Shown one piece after another: positions 42,327-51,519 of a stretch of DNA of 64,000 nt. This DNA comes from CAXXXW01 sp963665555 (GTDB taxonomy: Bacteria > Pseudomonadota > Alphaproteobacteria > Thalassobaculales > Thalassobaculaceae). The stretch spans positions 1,984,001-2,048,000 of the forward strand of contig OY762308.1 in assembly GCA_963665555.2 (NCBI GenBank). Reading direction: 5' to 3'. The notes beneath the pieces are model-generated. The model made no database searches. It was not told the origin of the DNA and saw nothing but the letters and a program-made list of their open reading frames with translations. Within the stretch, counting starts at the first letter, position 1; each line of letters opens with the position of its first letter. The position numbers and the translations under genes were made by a program.

Positions 42327-43646
42327 ATGCATGTTCGACGGCTGACCATCAGGAACATACGGTCGATTCGGAAGTTCGAACTTTTCCTGCCAAGCAAGAA
42401 AAACCGGGCGGGCTGGCACGTCATTCTCGGCAACAACGGCTCCGGCAAATCCACTGTCGTTCGCTCTCTTGCGCTGGCGCTAATGGGGGAAGCGAACGCC
42501 CACGCCACGCGCGAGGACTGGTCGAACTGGTTGTCGGCCGGCCGTTCAACGGGGTCGGTCCGGGTCAGTTTGCGCGCGCACGACGCGGACAGATGGACAG
42601 GCAGGGGCAAAACGGCCCCCGAGGAATCGATTGTCGCGCGCGCGACTTTTTTTGGGGCCAGAGCCGGCGCGTCCCGCTCGAACAGGCAAAGACCGAAAAT
42701 TCAGTTCCCGATCGACGCAAAGCTCGAAAAGCGCGCCGAAAGGACCGTTTGGGGCGACGGTCTTGGGTGGTTTTCGGCATCTTTCGGCGCATTCCGGCGG
42801 TTCTCCGGTGGCGATCCAAAAGAGGACAGGCTCTATTCCTCGCGCCCTCGCCTCGGTTGCCATCTTTCCGCATTCGGCGAAAAATATGCACTCAGTGAGA
42901 GTCTTGAGTGGTTCCGCGATGTCCACATCGCGAAGTTGGAAAAAAGACCGGCGGCGGAAAAGACAGAAAATGCCGTCGTTTCATTCATTAACGGCGCCGA
43001 TCTGCTGCCGCATGGCGCGCGCATCGAAAGCGTGACCTCCGATGGCGTGACAATCCGCGACGGCAGAGGCTCTCTCGTCGGCATCGAAGAAATGAGCGAC
43101 GGTTACCGTTCGATCCTCAGCCTCACGCTCGAAATCATGCGACTTCTGTTCAGCGCTTACGGACCGGAAACGGCGTTGGCGGGCATCGACACGGAAGCCG
43201 GCCGGATAACGCTCCCCGGCGTGGTGGCGATCGACGAGATCGACGCGCATCTGCACCCCGAATGGCAGGCGCGCATCGGCGAATGGTTCGTCGAGCGCTT
43301 CCCGAACATGCAGTTCTTCGTCACCACCCACAGCCCGATCGTCTGCCGCGCGGCGGCGCGCGGCAGTGTCTGGCTGCTTCCGGACCCGGGCTCGGACGAC
43401 GAGCCGCGCCGGGTTACGGGCGTCGAACTGGACCGCCTGATCCACGGCAGCATCCTCGACGCCTACGGAACCGAACTGTTCGGCGAGGACAGCATCCGGT
43501 CGAAGCGCTCCGAAGAGATGCTCGAACGGTTGGCCAGACTGAATCGGAAGCGGCTTAGGGCCGATTTGTCGTCCGACGAACAGCAGGAAATCGTGCGCCT
43601 TCGTGCGGCGCTACCGAGCACGCCGAATGAAACGGCGGCGGAGTAA
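42327..43646 (+). CDS. ptuA: Septu-like ATPase (PtuA type)
   Basis: 439 aa. RLTIRNIRSIRKFEL entry strand, Walker A GNNGSGKST at residues 35-43, Walker B VVAIDEIDAHLHPEW with Asp303-Glu304, and a switch in FVTTHSPIVCRAA. Between lies a poorly conserved coiled insert with Arg/Lys-rich stretches. An ATPase of this kind directly followed by an HNH nuclease is the Septu (PtuAB) defence layout, where the ATPase is the regulatory subunit. Codon use is plainly less GC-rich than in groEL, consistent with transfer. The ATG at 42327 comes 57 bases after the groESL terminator. Confidence 0.83.
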   Translation: MHVRRLTIRNIRSIRKFELFLPSKKNRAGWHVILGNNGSGKSTVVRSLALALMGEANAHATREDWSNWLSAGRSTGSVRVSLRAHDADRWTGRGKTAPEESIVARATFFGARAGASRSNRQRPKIQFPIDAKLEKRAERTVWGDGLGWFSASFGAFRRFSGGDPKEDRLYSSRPRLGCHLSAFGEKYALSESLEWFRDVHIAKLEKRPAAEKTENAVVSFINGADLLPHGARIESVTSDGVTIRDGRGSLVGIEEMSDGYRSILSLTLEIMRLLFSAYGPETALAGIDTEAGRITLPGVVAIDEIDAHLHPEWQARIGEWFVERFPNMQFFVTTHSPIVCRAAARGSVWLLPDPGSDDEPRRVTGVELDRLIHGSILDAYGTELFGEDSIRSKRSEEMLERLARLNRKRLRADLSSDEQQEIVRLRAALPSTPNETAAE

Positions 43647-43653
43647 GTCCGGG

Positions 43654-44457
43654 ATGTTGCCTCTCAAGGACCCCGGCCTCCCGCCGGAAACGGCGCAAGG
43701 TCTGCGAAAGTACCAGGCGGAAGTGGACGCAGCGGGCGCGCACGCTCGGAGAGTCGAAGAGGGAAGTCGGCTCTTCAAGCTCTACAACCAGCCCGGTAAG
43801 CCGGTGTTCGCGGCCGTGCGCGAGCGGCTTGCGCTGATGTGCTCCGGCAATGTGCGTTGCGCCTACTGTGAGGATGCCGGAGCCACAGATATCGAACATT
43901 TCCGGCCGAAAAGTCTTTATCCAGAGAGAGTTTTCGTTTGGGAAAACTATCTTTACGCTTGTTCAGACTGCAATCGACGCAAAGGCCCCCGGTTCTCCGT
44001 GATGGTCGATGGCCACCCGGTAGCCGTCAAAGCGCCGCAACCCGGCGTGGAAGGCGAACCCTCGCCGTCTGGATCTCCAGCGTTGATCGATCCGCGCTCG
44101 GAGAACCCGCTCGACTTCCTCGAACTCGACCTCCAAGGAAGCTTCAGGTTCCTCGAACGCGAGAACCTACCTCCTGCGGACGAAGCGCGCACAGCCTATA
44201 CCATCAGAGCACTCAGTCTCAATAACACGGTGTTGTCAACAGCACGCAAACAAGCCTATGGAAATTATCGCGCCCGTCTTGGCGAATACCGAAATAAGAG
44301 GGACGATCATATGTGCAAAACCAAATTGGACAAATTGAGTGCCGAAATCGTAGCTTCGGCGCACCCCACGGTCTGGCGGGAGATGAAGCGGCAGCGCGAC
44401 CTTATCGACGAATTGACGGCGCTCTTCGCCGCGGTTCCCGAAGCGCTGGACTGGTAG
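43654..44457 (+). CDS. ptuB: Septu-like HNH endonuclease (PtuB type)
   Basis: 267 aa from the ATG at 43654 with GGAGTAAG upstream; earlier in-frame ATGs at 43603 and 43627 overlap ptuA and add basic residues. The HNH/zinc core is clear: Cys69-x-x-Cys72 in VRCAYCED, Glu81-His82 in IEHFRPKSLYP, the VWENYLYAC segment, and Cys103-x-x-Cys106-Asn107 in ACSDCNRRKG. The N-terminus MLPLKDPGLPPETAQGL and the C-terminal helices are those of the HNH family that pairs with ATPases. Predicted to cleave phage DNA when the ATPase is triggered. Base composition is AT-richer toward the end of the gene. Confidence 0.85.
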   Translation: MLPLKDPGLPPETAQGLRKYQAEVDAAGAHARRVEEGSRLFKLYNQPGKPVFAAVRERLALMCSGNVRCAYCEDAGATDIEHFRPKSLYPERVFVWENYLYACSDCNRRKGPRFSVMVDGHPVAVKAPQPGVEGEPSPSGSPALIDPRSENPLDFLELDLQGSFRFLERENLPPADEARTAYTIRALSLNNTVLSTARKQAYGNYRARLGEYRNKRDDHMCKTKLDKLSAEIVASAHPTVWREMKRQRDLIDELTALFAAVPEALDW

Positions 44458-44493
44458 CGCCCCCGGCGTCACCCCTCGCCTCTGCCCCGCCCC

Positions 44494-46698
44494 CTACTCC
44501 AAAAACCTTCGCAGCACGTTCGCGATCATGCGCGAAACGTTGTTCTTGTAGTCCTGGTGCGAAAGGCTGCCGCAGAAGGTGATGGAGCCGACGGAGAACA
44601 CCGCGCCGCCGTTCGCCGTCTCGAAGAACGTAATGTCGGAGCGGATCAGGCGCTCGTGCGGCACGCCGGTGTAGGTGTTGCGCTGCGAGAGCTGGTCCTC
44701 AAGCACGGCGATGAAGCTCGGCTGGTGGTTCTCCGACGACGCGACGACCATCGCGTGCTCCGGCGTGCCGAGGCGGATGTCGGCGCGGTCGAGTTCGAAG
44801 CCCGCCGCCCCGCCGCCGGACAGGCCGAAATTGCCCAGCACCTCTTCGTTGATCCCCTCCAGGATCCAGGCCGCGCGCGGATCGTCCGCCCCGGCGGCGC
44901 GGCGGTAGTACGACCCCTCGAACGCCCCCTGCGAGGAAAAGCCGACCCCGGCCAGCAGTTGCGGCGGCCGCCCGTTGCGCCGCCACAGCCCGCCGTAGCT
45001 CCCGTCGAAGGCGTTGTAGTACTCGCCCGGCTCGGCCGCCCAGGCGCGGATGCCGTTCTCGGCCCGGCGGATCTCCAGCGCGCCCGGCAGGTCCGGATGC
45101 CGCGCGACGCGCCAGTAGAAGCCGTTGCCGCCCATGTACATCAGCCGCCCGCCGCGCTCGTGCGCGTATTCGCGCAGCGCGTCCAGCGTCGCCTTCGTGT
45201 GGTACTCCGGGTGCGAGCCGGTGAGCACGACCTTGTAGGGCGCGACCAGTTCGACCCCCTCCTCGTCCAGGTCCTCGTCGGTGACGATATCGACGCCGTG
45301 GCCCATCGCGTCCAGCCAGTCCACCAGGTGCGTGTCGGCCGGGAAGTGGCGCAGGCCGGAGCCGTGCGGGTCGTCGAAGGTCAGGAAGTTGTGCCGCATC
45401 GTCAGTATCGGCCGCAGGCGCGAGGAATAGGCGACGCCGCTCCCGTCCGTGTGGAGGTTGTAGGTCGAATGGGCGTAGTCGGAATGGTCGTCGGGCAGGT
45501 GCGGCGCGGCGCCCCAGCGACGCCCCCGCTCGCGGAACTTGTGGTCGGTGTTGCCGCGGGCGTGGTTGGCGTAAACCTGGTAGGTGAAGGTGGAGGCGAG
45601 GAACACGGCCTCGTTCGTCGGCCGGCCGAGGCGCGGGCGCACATAGAACGGGATCGTGTCCTCGACATGGCGGCAGCGCAGGCGGCAGCCGTAAATCCCG
45701 CTCGGCATGTCCTCGGGGATTTCGAAGACGAAGGAGTCCTCCCAGCCGCAATCGTACAGGTCGTCCTCGTGGAAATGGATCGCGGCGTAGTGCTCCGGCG
45801 CGTGGCGGAACGCCATCTCCGTCCCGTCCCAGCGCGCGCCGGTCATGGCGCGGGAAGGCAGGTTGACCAGCCGGCCGTCGAGGCCGTTCGGGCCGGCGTC
45901 GCGGATGGCCGTCGAGGAAATGTCGCGGGAGAAGTCCCAGCGGGCCAGCAGGCCCTCCGGCGCGCCGCCCGCGAAGGCCTCCGCGAGCGCCGCAGGATCG
46001 GCGGCGGCGAGCAGGAACGGCGCCTCGACCTTGCCGTTGAAGTGGCGCGCCGGGCCGTCGCGGCCGGATCGCGCGGCGACCAGGACCGGCGCGGCGCCGT
46101 CCGGCGCCGCTTCCGGCCCCGCCGCGGCGCGCGCGGCCCCGGCATCGTCGCGCATATGGGCGGGGTCGAGCGGCTCCTGCGCCACGTGGAGTTCGCCCCG
46201 CGCCGGGTCGAACCGGGCGGAGACGCGATACCACTGGCGCCGGCTCAGGCGCTTGCCGACGACGGCCTCGACCGCGCGCCCCGGCCCGGCGGCCACGACG
46301 GCGCGCGCGCCCTCCGGCCCGATTTCGAGCGCGAAGCCGGTCCCCGCCGCCTCGTCCCAGCGCGAGAGCACGGCTTGCGGCCCCTTGTCCGGCAGCGTGG
46401 GCCAGATCGTCGCGCCGGCCGCGAAGGCGCCGCCGGGGCCGAGCGCGGGCGCGCCGTCCTCTCCCGCGATCCCGTAAGAGCCGAGCCGGACCGGCTGGAA
46501 CCGCGAGGGATAGGCGCCGGCGATATGCGCGTCCACCGGCCGCAGCTTCACGCCCGGTCCGGCGGGGTTGGGGTCGCCGTGCACGATGCGGACGACATCG
46601 ACCGTGTAGTCCTCCTCGAAGGCGCTGCTCACCTTGAAGGCGACGCGCCCGCCCGGCGGGGCGGAAAAACGGTCGACATACCCGGTCAGCGCCAGCAT
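44494..46698 (-). CDS. N,N-dimethylformamidase large-subunit-like amidohydrolase
   Basis: 734 aa, close to the about 760 of Paracoccus DmfA2. It has an N-terminal beta domain with a laminin-like fold insert (about 60-250) and a C-terminal domain with FLASTFTYQVYANHARGN, DDHSDYAHSTYNL and KVVLTGSHPEYHT. The known enzyme uses a mononuclear iron held by two Tyr and one Glu with an adjacent His; here candidates are Tyr373 or Tyr376, Tyr408 or Tyr413, Glu498 and His496. This is recalled from the literature and not aligned here. It hydrolyses an amide, but the substrate is not necessarily dimethylformamide. The small subunit gene was not found nearby. Last gene of the dpp-like operon. Confidence 0.8.
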   Translation of the reverse strand: MLALTGYVDRFSAPPGGRVAFKVSSAFEEDYTVDVVRIVHGDPNPAGPGVKLRPVDAHIAGAYPSRFQPVRLGSYGIAGEDGAPALGPGGAFAAGATIWPTLPDKGPQAVLSRWDEAAGTGFALEIGPEGARAVVAAGPGRAVEAVVGKRLSRRQWYRVSARFDPARGELHVAQEPLDPAHMRDDAGAARAAAGPEAAPDGAAPVLVAARSGRDGPARHFNGKVEAPFLLAAADPAALAEAFAGGAPEGLLARWDFSRDISSTAIRDAGPNGLDGRLVNLPSRAMTGARWDGTEMAFRHAPEHYAAIHFHEDDLYDCGWEDSFVFEIPEDMPSGIYGCRLRCRHVEDTIPFYVRPRLGRPTNEAVFLASTFTYQVYANHARGNTDHKFRERGRRWGAAPHLPDDHSDYAHSTYNLHTDGSGVAYSSRLRPILTMRHNFLTFDDPHGSGLRHFPADTHLVDWLDAMGHGVDIVTDEDLDEEGVELVAPYKVVLTGSHPEYHTKATLDALREYAHERGGRLMYMGGNGFYWRVARHPDLPGALEIRRAENGIRAWAAEPGEYYNAFDGSYGGLWRRNGRPPQLLAGVGFSSQGAFEGSYYRRAAGADDPRAAWILEGINEEVLGNFGLSGGGAAGFELDRADIRLGTPEHAMVVASSENHQPSFIAVLEDQLSQRNTYTGVPHERLIRSDITFFETANGGAVFSVGSITFCGSLSHQDYKNNVSRMIANVLRRFLE

Positions 46699-46716
46699 GT
46701 GCGGCCTCCCTGGAGA

Positions 46717-47667
46717 TCAGCGCCCTCGGATGCGCGGGTCCAGCGCGTCGCGCAGCCCGTCGCCCATGTAGTTCACGCTCAGCACGGTAAGCGAAATCGC
46801 CAGCCCCGGCCAGATCGCCCGCTCCGGGTTGACGCCGAGGAAGGGCGCGCCGTCGTACAGCAGCCGGCCCCAGGTCGGGAAATCCGACGGAAAGCCGAGG
46901 CCGAGGAAGCTCAGCGCGCTCTCGGTGATGATCGCCTGCGCCACGCCGAGCGTCGCCGACACCATGATCGGGCTCAGCACATTGGGCAGCAGGTGGCGCA
47001 GCACGATGCGGTGCGGCCGCGTCCCGATCCCGCGCGCCGCCAGCACGAATTCGCGCTCCTTCAGCGCCAGCGCCTCGCCGCGCACGATCCGCGCCGTCTG
47101 CATCCAGCTGGTGATGCCGATGACGCCGACGATGAGGATGAAAATCCCCGCCTCCGGCCCGAACAGCGCGCGCAGCGGGTCGCGGAACAGCATGATCGCG
47201 ACCAGCAGCAGCGGCAGGATCGGCAGGGCCAGGAACAGGTCGGTGAACCGCATCAGCGGCCCGTCGAGCCGGCGGAAGAACCCCGCCATCACGCCGACGA
47301 ACGTCCCGAGCGTGAGCGACAGCGCCATCGCCGTCACCCCCACCGCGAGCGAGATGCGCCCGCCGGCCATCGTCTGGGCCAGCATGTCGCGCCCCAGGTT
47401 GTCCGTCCCCATCGGGTGGGCCAGCGACATGCCCTGGTTCTTCGACCGGTAGTCGAGGTATTGCGGGTCGACGCCGTGCAGGTGCGGCCCGGCGAGCACC
47501 GCCAGCACGATGAAGGCGAACACCGCCGCCCCGGCCAGCGCGCCGCGATGGGCGCGGAACTGCAGCCACACGTCGCGCCATGGCGAGCGGTGCCGCGTCG
47601 CCGCCCGCGCCGGCGCCTCGGCCGGGGCCCCGGAAACCGGCGCCCCCTGGTCCATCGCGTCACTCAT
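46717..47667 (-). CDS. dppC: Dipeptide/oligopeptide ABC permease DppC type
   Basis: 316 aa, six helices. The first contacts the membrane after an Ala-rich polar N-terminus; EAA-like loop in KEREFVLAARGIGTRPHRIVLRHLLPNVLSPIMV. Extracytoplasmic loop contains HGVDPQYLDYRSKNQGMSLAHPMGTDNLGRD typical of DppC. Starts inside the dppB gene (8-bp overlap). Pairs with DppB. Confidence 0.92.
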   Translation of the reverse strand: MSDAMDQGAPVSGAPAEAPARAATRHRSPWRDVWLQFRAHRGALAGAAVFAFIVLAVLAGPHLHGVDPQYLDYRSKNQGMSLAHPMGTDNLGRDMLAQTMAGGRISLAVGVTAMALSLTLGTFVGVMAGFFRRLDGPLMRFTDLFLALPILPLLLVAIMLFRDPLRALFGPEAGIFILIVGVIGITSWMQTARIVRGEALALKEREFVLAARGIGTRPHRIVLRHLLPNVLSPIMVSATLGVAQAIITESALSFLGLGFPSDFPTWGRLLYDGAPFLGVNPERAIWPGLAISLTVLSVNYMGDGLRDALDPRIRGR

Positions 47668-48673
47668 AGCGGATCCGGGGATCGAGCATCCCGTACAGCA
47701 GGTCCGCGACCAGGTTGAACAGGACGATCAGGATGGCGAAGATGAAGGTGACGGTCTGCACGGTCGGGATGTCGGCGCCCTCGATCGCGCCGATCAGCAG
47801 CTGGCCGACGCCGTTGATGCGGAAAATCTGCTCGGTGATGATGGCGCCCGCGAAGGTCGAGGGCAGGCCGAGCGCGATCACGGTGACCACCGGGATCATG
47901 CTGTTGCGCAGCACGTGGACCAGCAGGACGACCGTCTCGCCCATCCCCTTGGCGCGGGCGGTGCGCACATATTCCTGGTTCAGGTTGTCGAGCATCGAGG
48001 AGCGCATGAAGCGGCTCAGCTGCGCCGCGTTGAACAGCGCCAGCACCGCCACCGGCATCGCCATCTGCCTGGCCTGGAAGAGGAAGCTGTCGAAATCCTC
48101 CACCTTGTGCGTGGTGTCGTAGATCGACGGCAGCCAGCCGAGCACGACGCTGAAAACGACGATCATCGCCGTGCCGGTGAAGAAGGTCGGCACCGAGAAG
48201 CCGACCATCGAGACGAAGGCGCCGATCTGGTCGAACAGCGAATACTGCCGCCAGGCCGAGATCGCCCCGATGGGCAGCGCGATCAGGATGGCGACGATGT
48301 AGGAGACGCCGACCACCGTCAGCGTCTGCGGCAGCCGCTCGGCGATCAGGTCCACCACCGGCGCGCGGGTGGACCACGAGCGCACGCGGAGCCGGTCCTC
48401 CGAGGCGCCGATCTCGACGCCCCAGTACCGCTCCAGCAGGTTGAGCGGCTCGTTCACCGCGAACTGTTCGAGCCACCGCAGGTAGCGGATGTGGAACGGC
48501 TCCCCCAGGCCGAGGCTGAGGCGGATCTGCTCGCGCACCTCCTGCGGGATGGTGAGCGGGAGTTGCGCCGTCGGGTCGCTCGGCGCGAGGTCGAGCAACG
48601 CGAAAACGATGAAGCTGATGACGAGGAGCGTCGGGACCGCGAACAGCAGACGCCTCGCCGCGTATCGGACCAT
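47660..48673 (-). CDS. dppB: Dipeptide/oligopeptide ABC permease DppB type
   Basis: 337 aa, six helices. The N-terminal RRLLFAVPTLLVISFIVFALL helix and the EAA-type loop MLDNLNQEYVRTARAKGMGETVVLLVHVLRNSMIPVV are standard. An unusually long periplasmic loop (about residues 75-110) contains EQFAVNEPLNLLERYWGVEIG. ATG at 48673; 63 bases after the binding protein gene. Confidence 0.92.
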   Translation of the reverse strand: MVRYAARRLLFAVPTLLVISFIVFALLDLAPSDPTAQLPLTIPQEVREQIRLSLGLGEPFHIRYLRWLEQFAVNEPLNLLERYWGVEIGASEDRLRVRSWSTRAPVVDLIAERLPQTLTVVGVSYIVAILIALPIGAISAWRQYSLFDQIGAFVSMVGFSVPTFFTGTAMIVVFSVVLGWLPSIYDTTHKVEDFDSFLFQARQMAMPVAVLALFNAAQLSRFMRSSMLDNLNQEYVRTARAKGMGETVVLLVHVLRNSMIPVVTVIALGLPSTFAGAIITEQIFRINGVGQLLIGAIEGADIPTVQTVTFIFAILIVLFNLVADLLYGMLDPRIRYE

Positions 48674-48736
48674 GCCGGCCTCCGCGCGGATCGGGACGGG
48701 GCGGCGCGCGCGCCGCCGCCCCGCGCCCGCCGGACG

Positions 48737-50455
48737 CTAGTTCGCGCGCCGCCAGTCCTGGATGTTCCAGGGCGTGGCGTCCCACGGGTTCGGGTACGCC
48801 CCGCCGGCCAGGCTGTTGGCCCGCGCCGCGACGCCGCCGCGATGGATCAGCGGGATCATCGCGCCGTGGCCGATCAGCATGTCGTTCATCCGCTTGGCCA
48901 GTTCGACGCGCTTGTCGAGTTCGGCCGTGCCCGCCATCTCGGCCGCCAGCGCGTCGTAGGCCGGGTCGCAGTAGCGCGGCATGTTCTGGCCGATCCACTG
49001 GTTCTCCGGACTCGGCATCTTGTCGCAGGTCCAGCCGAGCATGTAGTTCTCCGGGTCGGTCCCGTTGAACAGGTTGGTGTACATCTCGATGTCCGAGAAG
49101 AACTTCTGGAACGTGTCCGGGCTGGACTGGTCGCCGCCGAAGAAGACCGAGGCGTTGATGTTCTTCAGCTCGGTCTCGACGCCGATCTCGCCCCACATCT
49201 GCTTGATCAGCGCCTGCGTGCCCTGGCGCACCGAGTTGGTCGAGGTCTGGTAGAGGATCGACAGCCGCACGCCGTCCTTCTCGCGCACGCCGTCGGAGCC
49301 GCGCGCCCAGCCGGCCTCGTCGAGCAGCCGGTTGGCCTCGTCGATGTCCTGCGTCTTGCACCAGTCGTTGGCGGTCGAGGCGTAGATCGCCGGCGCCGCC
49401 AGCACGTTGCAGGTCACGCGCCCGGCCGGGCCGTAGCCCGCGTCGACCAGGATCTGCCGGTCGATCGCCAGCGACAGCGCGCGCCGCACCGCCGCGTCGG
49501 ACAGGAAGGGATGCGGGTTGTTCCCGTCCTGGTAGGTGGCCCGCTTGTCGCCCAGCGCCGGGTCGGGGTTCGTCAGCTGCACCATCAGCCGCTCCACCGC
49601 CGTCCCGAAGGCCGACAGCACCTCGCCCCTGCCCGCCGCCGCCATGGCGGACAGGATTTCCGGCTCCACCTGCAGGTTCCAGGCGTAGTCGAACTCGCCC
49701 GTCTCCAGCACCGCGCGCGCGGCCGAGACCGCGTCGCCGCCGCCCTTCAGCAGCACCGAGCCGAAATGCGGCTTGCCGGCGAGGCGGTAGTTTTCGTTCG
49801 CCTCGTACAGCACCGTGTCGTTCGGGCGGAACTCGACCACCCTGAACGGGCCGGTGCCGATCGTGCCGAAGTTCTGCTCGGTGCATTCCGGCGCCTTCGC
49901 GCCCATGCAGTTCCCGAACTGCGCCTTCTGGATCACCGGCGAGTCGGAGCCGACGAAGGGGCCGTAGGGGAAGGGCTTGGCCACGTCGAAGGAAATGACC
50001 ACCGTGCGGTCGTCCTCCGCCGTCACCGAGGCCACGTTCTGGAACCGCTCCAGCGCGTTGCAGCCGCCTTCGGGATGCATACAGTATTCGGCCGTGAAGG
50101 CCACGTCGTGGGCGGTGAACGGCGTGCCGTCGGACCAGACGACGCCCTCCTTCAGCTTCCAGGTGATCGAGGTCAGGTCCGGCGACACGCCGCCGTTGGC
50201 GACCGTGGGAATCTCCTCGGCCAGCGCCGGGACCATGTTCCCCTCGGTGTCGTAATGCGCCAGCGGCTCGATGATGAGCGAGGAGGCGTGGATGTCCTTG
50301 GTTCCGCCGGACAGGAACGGGTTCAGGATCGACGGCGCCTGCCAGTAGAGGATTTTCAGCTGCCCGTCGGCGCCGCGCTCGGCCCAGGCGGGCGCGGCGA
50401 AGGCGATCGAGGCGGCGGCGGCCGCCGCGAGGATCGCCGGTCGTTTTCTCGTCAT
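48737..50455 (-). CDS. dppA: Oligopeptide-type ABC substrate-binding protein
   Basis: 572 aa, SBP cluster C. Signal peptide ends APAWAER near residue 27. LKILYWQAPSILNPFLSGGTKDIHASSLIIEPL opens the mature protein; SITWKLKEGVVWSDGTPFTAHDVAFTAEYC is the family signature. Compared with DppA it has many Cys (about seven), including CMHPEGGC and CMGAKAPECTEQ, which may form disulfides. The ATG overlaps the stop of the preceding ATPase gene by ATGA. The ligand may be a peptide or another amide, given the amidohydrolase in the operon. Confidence 0.9.
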   Translation of the reverse strand: MTRKRPAILAAAAAASIAFAAPAWAERGADGQLKILYWQAPSILNPFLSGGTKDIHASSLIIEPLAHYDTEGNMVPALAEEIPTVANGGVSPDLTSITWKLKEGVVWSDGTPFTAHDVAFTAEYCMHPEGGCNALERFQNVASVTAEDDRTVVISFDVAKPFPYGPFVGSDSPVIQKAQFGNCMGAKAPECTEQNFGTIGTGPFRVVEFRPNDTVLYEANENYRLAGKPHFGSVLLKGGGDAVSAARAVLETGEFDYAWNLQVEPEILSAMAAAGRGEVLSAFGTAVERLMVQLTNPDPALGDKRATYQDGNNPHPFLSDAAVRRALSLAIDRQILVDAGYGPAGRVTCNVLAAPAIYASTANDWCKTQDIDEANRLLDEAGWARGSDGVREKDGVRLSILYQTSTNSVRQGTQALIKQMWGEIGVETELKNINASVFFGGDQSSPDTFQKFFSDIEMYTNLFNGTDPENYMLGWTCDKMPSPENQWIGQNMPRYCDPAYDALAAEMAGTAELDKRVELAKRMNDMLIGHGAMIPLIHRGGVAARANSLAGGAYPNPWDATPWNIQDWRRAN

Positions 50456-51519
50456 TCCGAAACCTCCCTTCGTGCGTTGTCGTTTCGAGGCGGGACGGAC
50501 CCGGCCTCCGGGTCCGCGTAATGGCAGGCGGCGAAGCGCCCGGGTCCGATCTCGCGCCACTCCGGCTCCTCGGCCCGGCACAGCGGCGTGGCCGCCGGGC
50601 AGCGCGTGCTGAAGTTGCAGCCCGCCGGCGGGTTCGCCGGGCTGGGCGGGTCGCCGGGCAGCACGATATGCTCGCGCGCCCGTTCGATTTCGGGGTCCGG
50701 CCGGGGCGCGGCCGAGAGCAGCGCCCTGGTGTAGGGATGCGCCGGCGCGCCGTACAGCGCGTCGCGCGGCGCCAGTTCGACGATCCGGCCGAGATACATC
50801 ACCGCCACCCGGTCCGAGATGTGGCGGATCATGCCGAGGTCGTGGCTGATGAACAGGTAGGTGAGGCCCAGCCGGTCCTGCAACTCCTCCAGCAGGTTCA
50901 CCACCTGCGCCTGGATCGAAACGTCGAGCGCGGCGATCGGCTCGTCGCACACCACGAATTCCGGCTCCAGCGCCAGCGCGCGGGCGATGCCGATGCGCTG
51001 GCGCTGCCCGCCGGAGAATTCGTGCGGGTAGCGGTTGGCGAAGCCGGGGTCGAGGCCGACCGCCGCCAGCAGCTCCTCGACCCGCTCCTCGCGCGTCCGG
51101 TCCTCCGGCGGCCCGTGCTCGTCGAGCGGCTCGGCGACGATGGCGCCGACGGTCATGCGCGGGTTCAGGCTGGCGTGCGGGTCCTGGAACACCATCTGCA
51201 TCCGGGGCCTGAGCCGGCGCAGCGCCGCCCCGCGCAGGCCCGCGATCTCCATCCCGTCGAGCCGGATCGAGCCGGCGGTGGGTTCGTACAGCCTGAGCGT
51301 CGCCCGCCCGGCGGTGGACTTGCCGCAGCCGCTCTCGCCCACCATGCCGAGGGTTTCGCCGCGGGCGATGTCGAAATCGATCCCGTCCACCGCCCGGACC
51401 GTGCCGACCCGGCGGCGCAGCACGCCGGCGTGGATCGGGAAATGCATCTTCAGCCCCCGCACCTCGACCAGCGGCCGGGCGGCGGCGGTCGCCTCGCCGG
51501 GCGCGGGCGCCGCCGTCAC
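50452..51519 (-). CDS. dppF: Oligopeptide ABC ATP-binding protein DppF type
   Basis: 355 aa. Walker A GESGCGKST, signature FSGGQRQRIGIARAL, Walker B FVVCDEPIAALDVSIQ, and the C-terminal oligo_HPY domain with PHPYTRALLSAAPRPDPE and a CNFSTRCPAATPLC cysteine motif that likely binds an Fe-S cluster or zinc. GTG start overlapping the dppD stop (GTGA). Confidence 0.93.
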   Translation of the reverse strand: MTAAPAPGEATAAARPLVEVRGLKMHFPIHAGVLRRRVGTVRAVDGIDFDIARGETLGMVGESGCGKSTAGRATLRLYEPTAGSIRLDGMEIAGLRGAALRRLRPRMQMVFQDPHASLNPRMTVGAIVAEPLDEHGPPEDRTREERVEELLAAVGLDPGFANRYPHEFSGGQRQRIGIARALALEPEFVVCDEPIAALDVSIQAQVVNLLEELQDRLGLTYLFISHDLGMIRHISDRVAVMYLGRIVELAPRDALYGAPAHPYTRALLSAAPRPDPEIERAREHIVLPGDPPSPANPPAGCNFSTRCPAATPLCRAEEPEWREIGPGRFAACHYADPEAGSVPPRNDNARREVSE

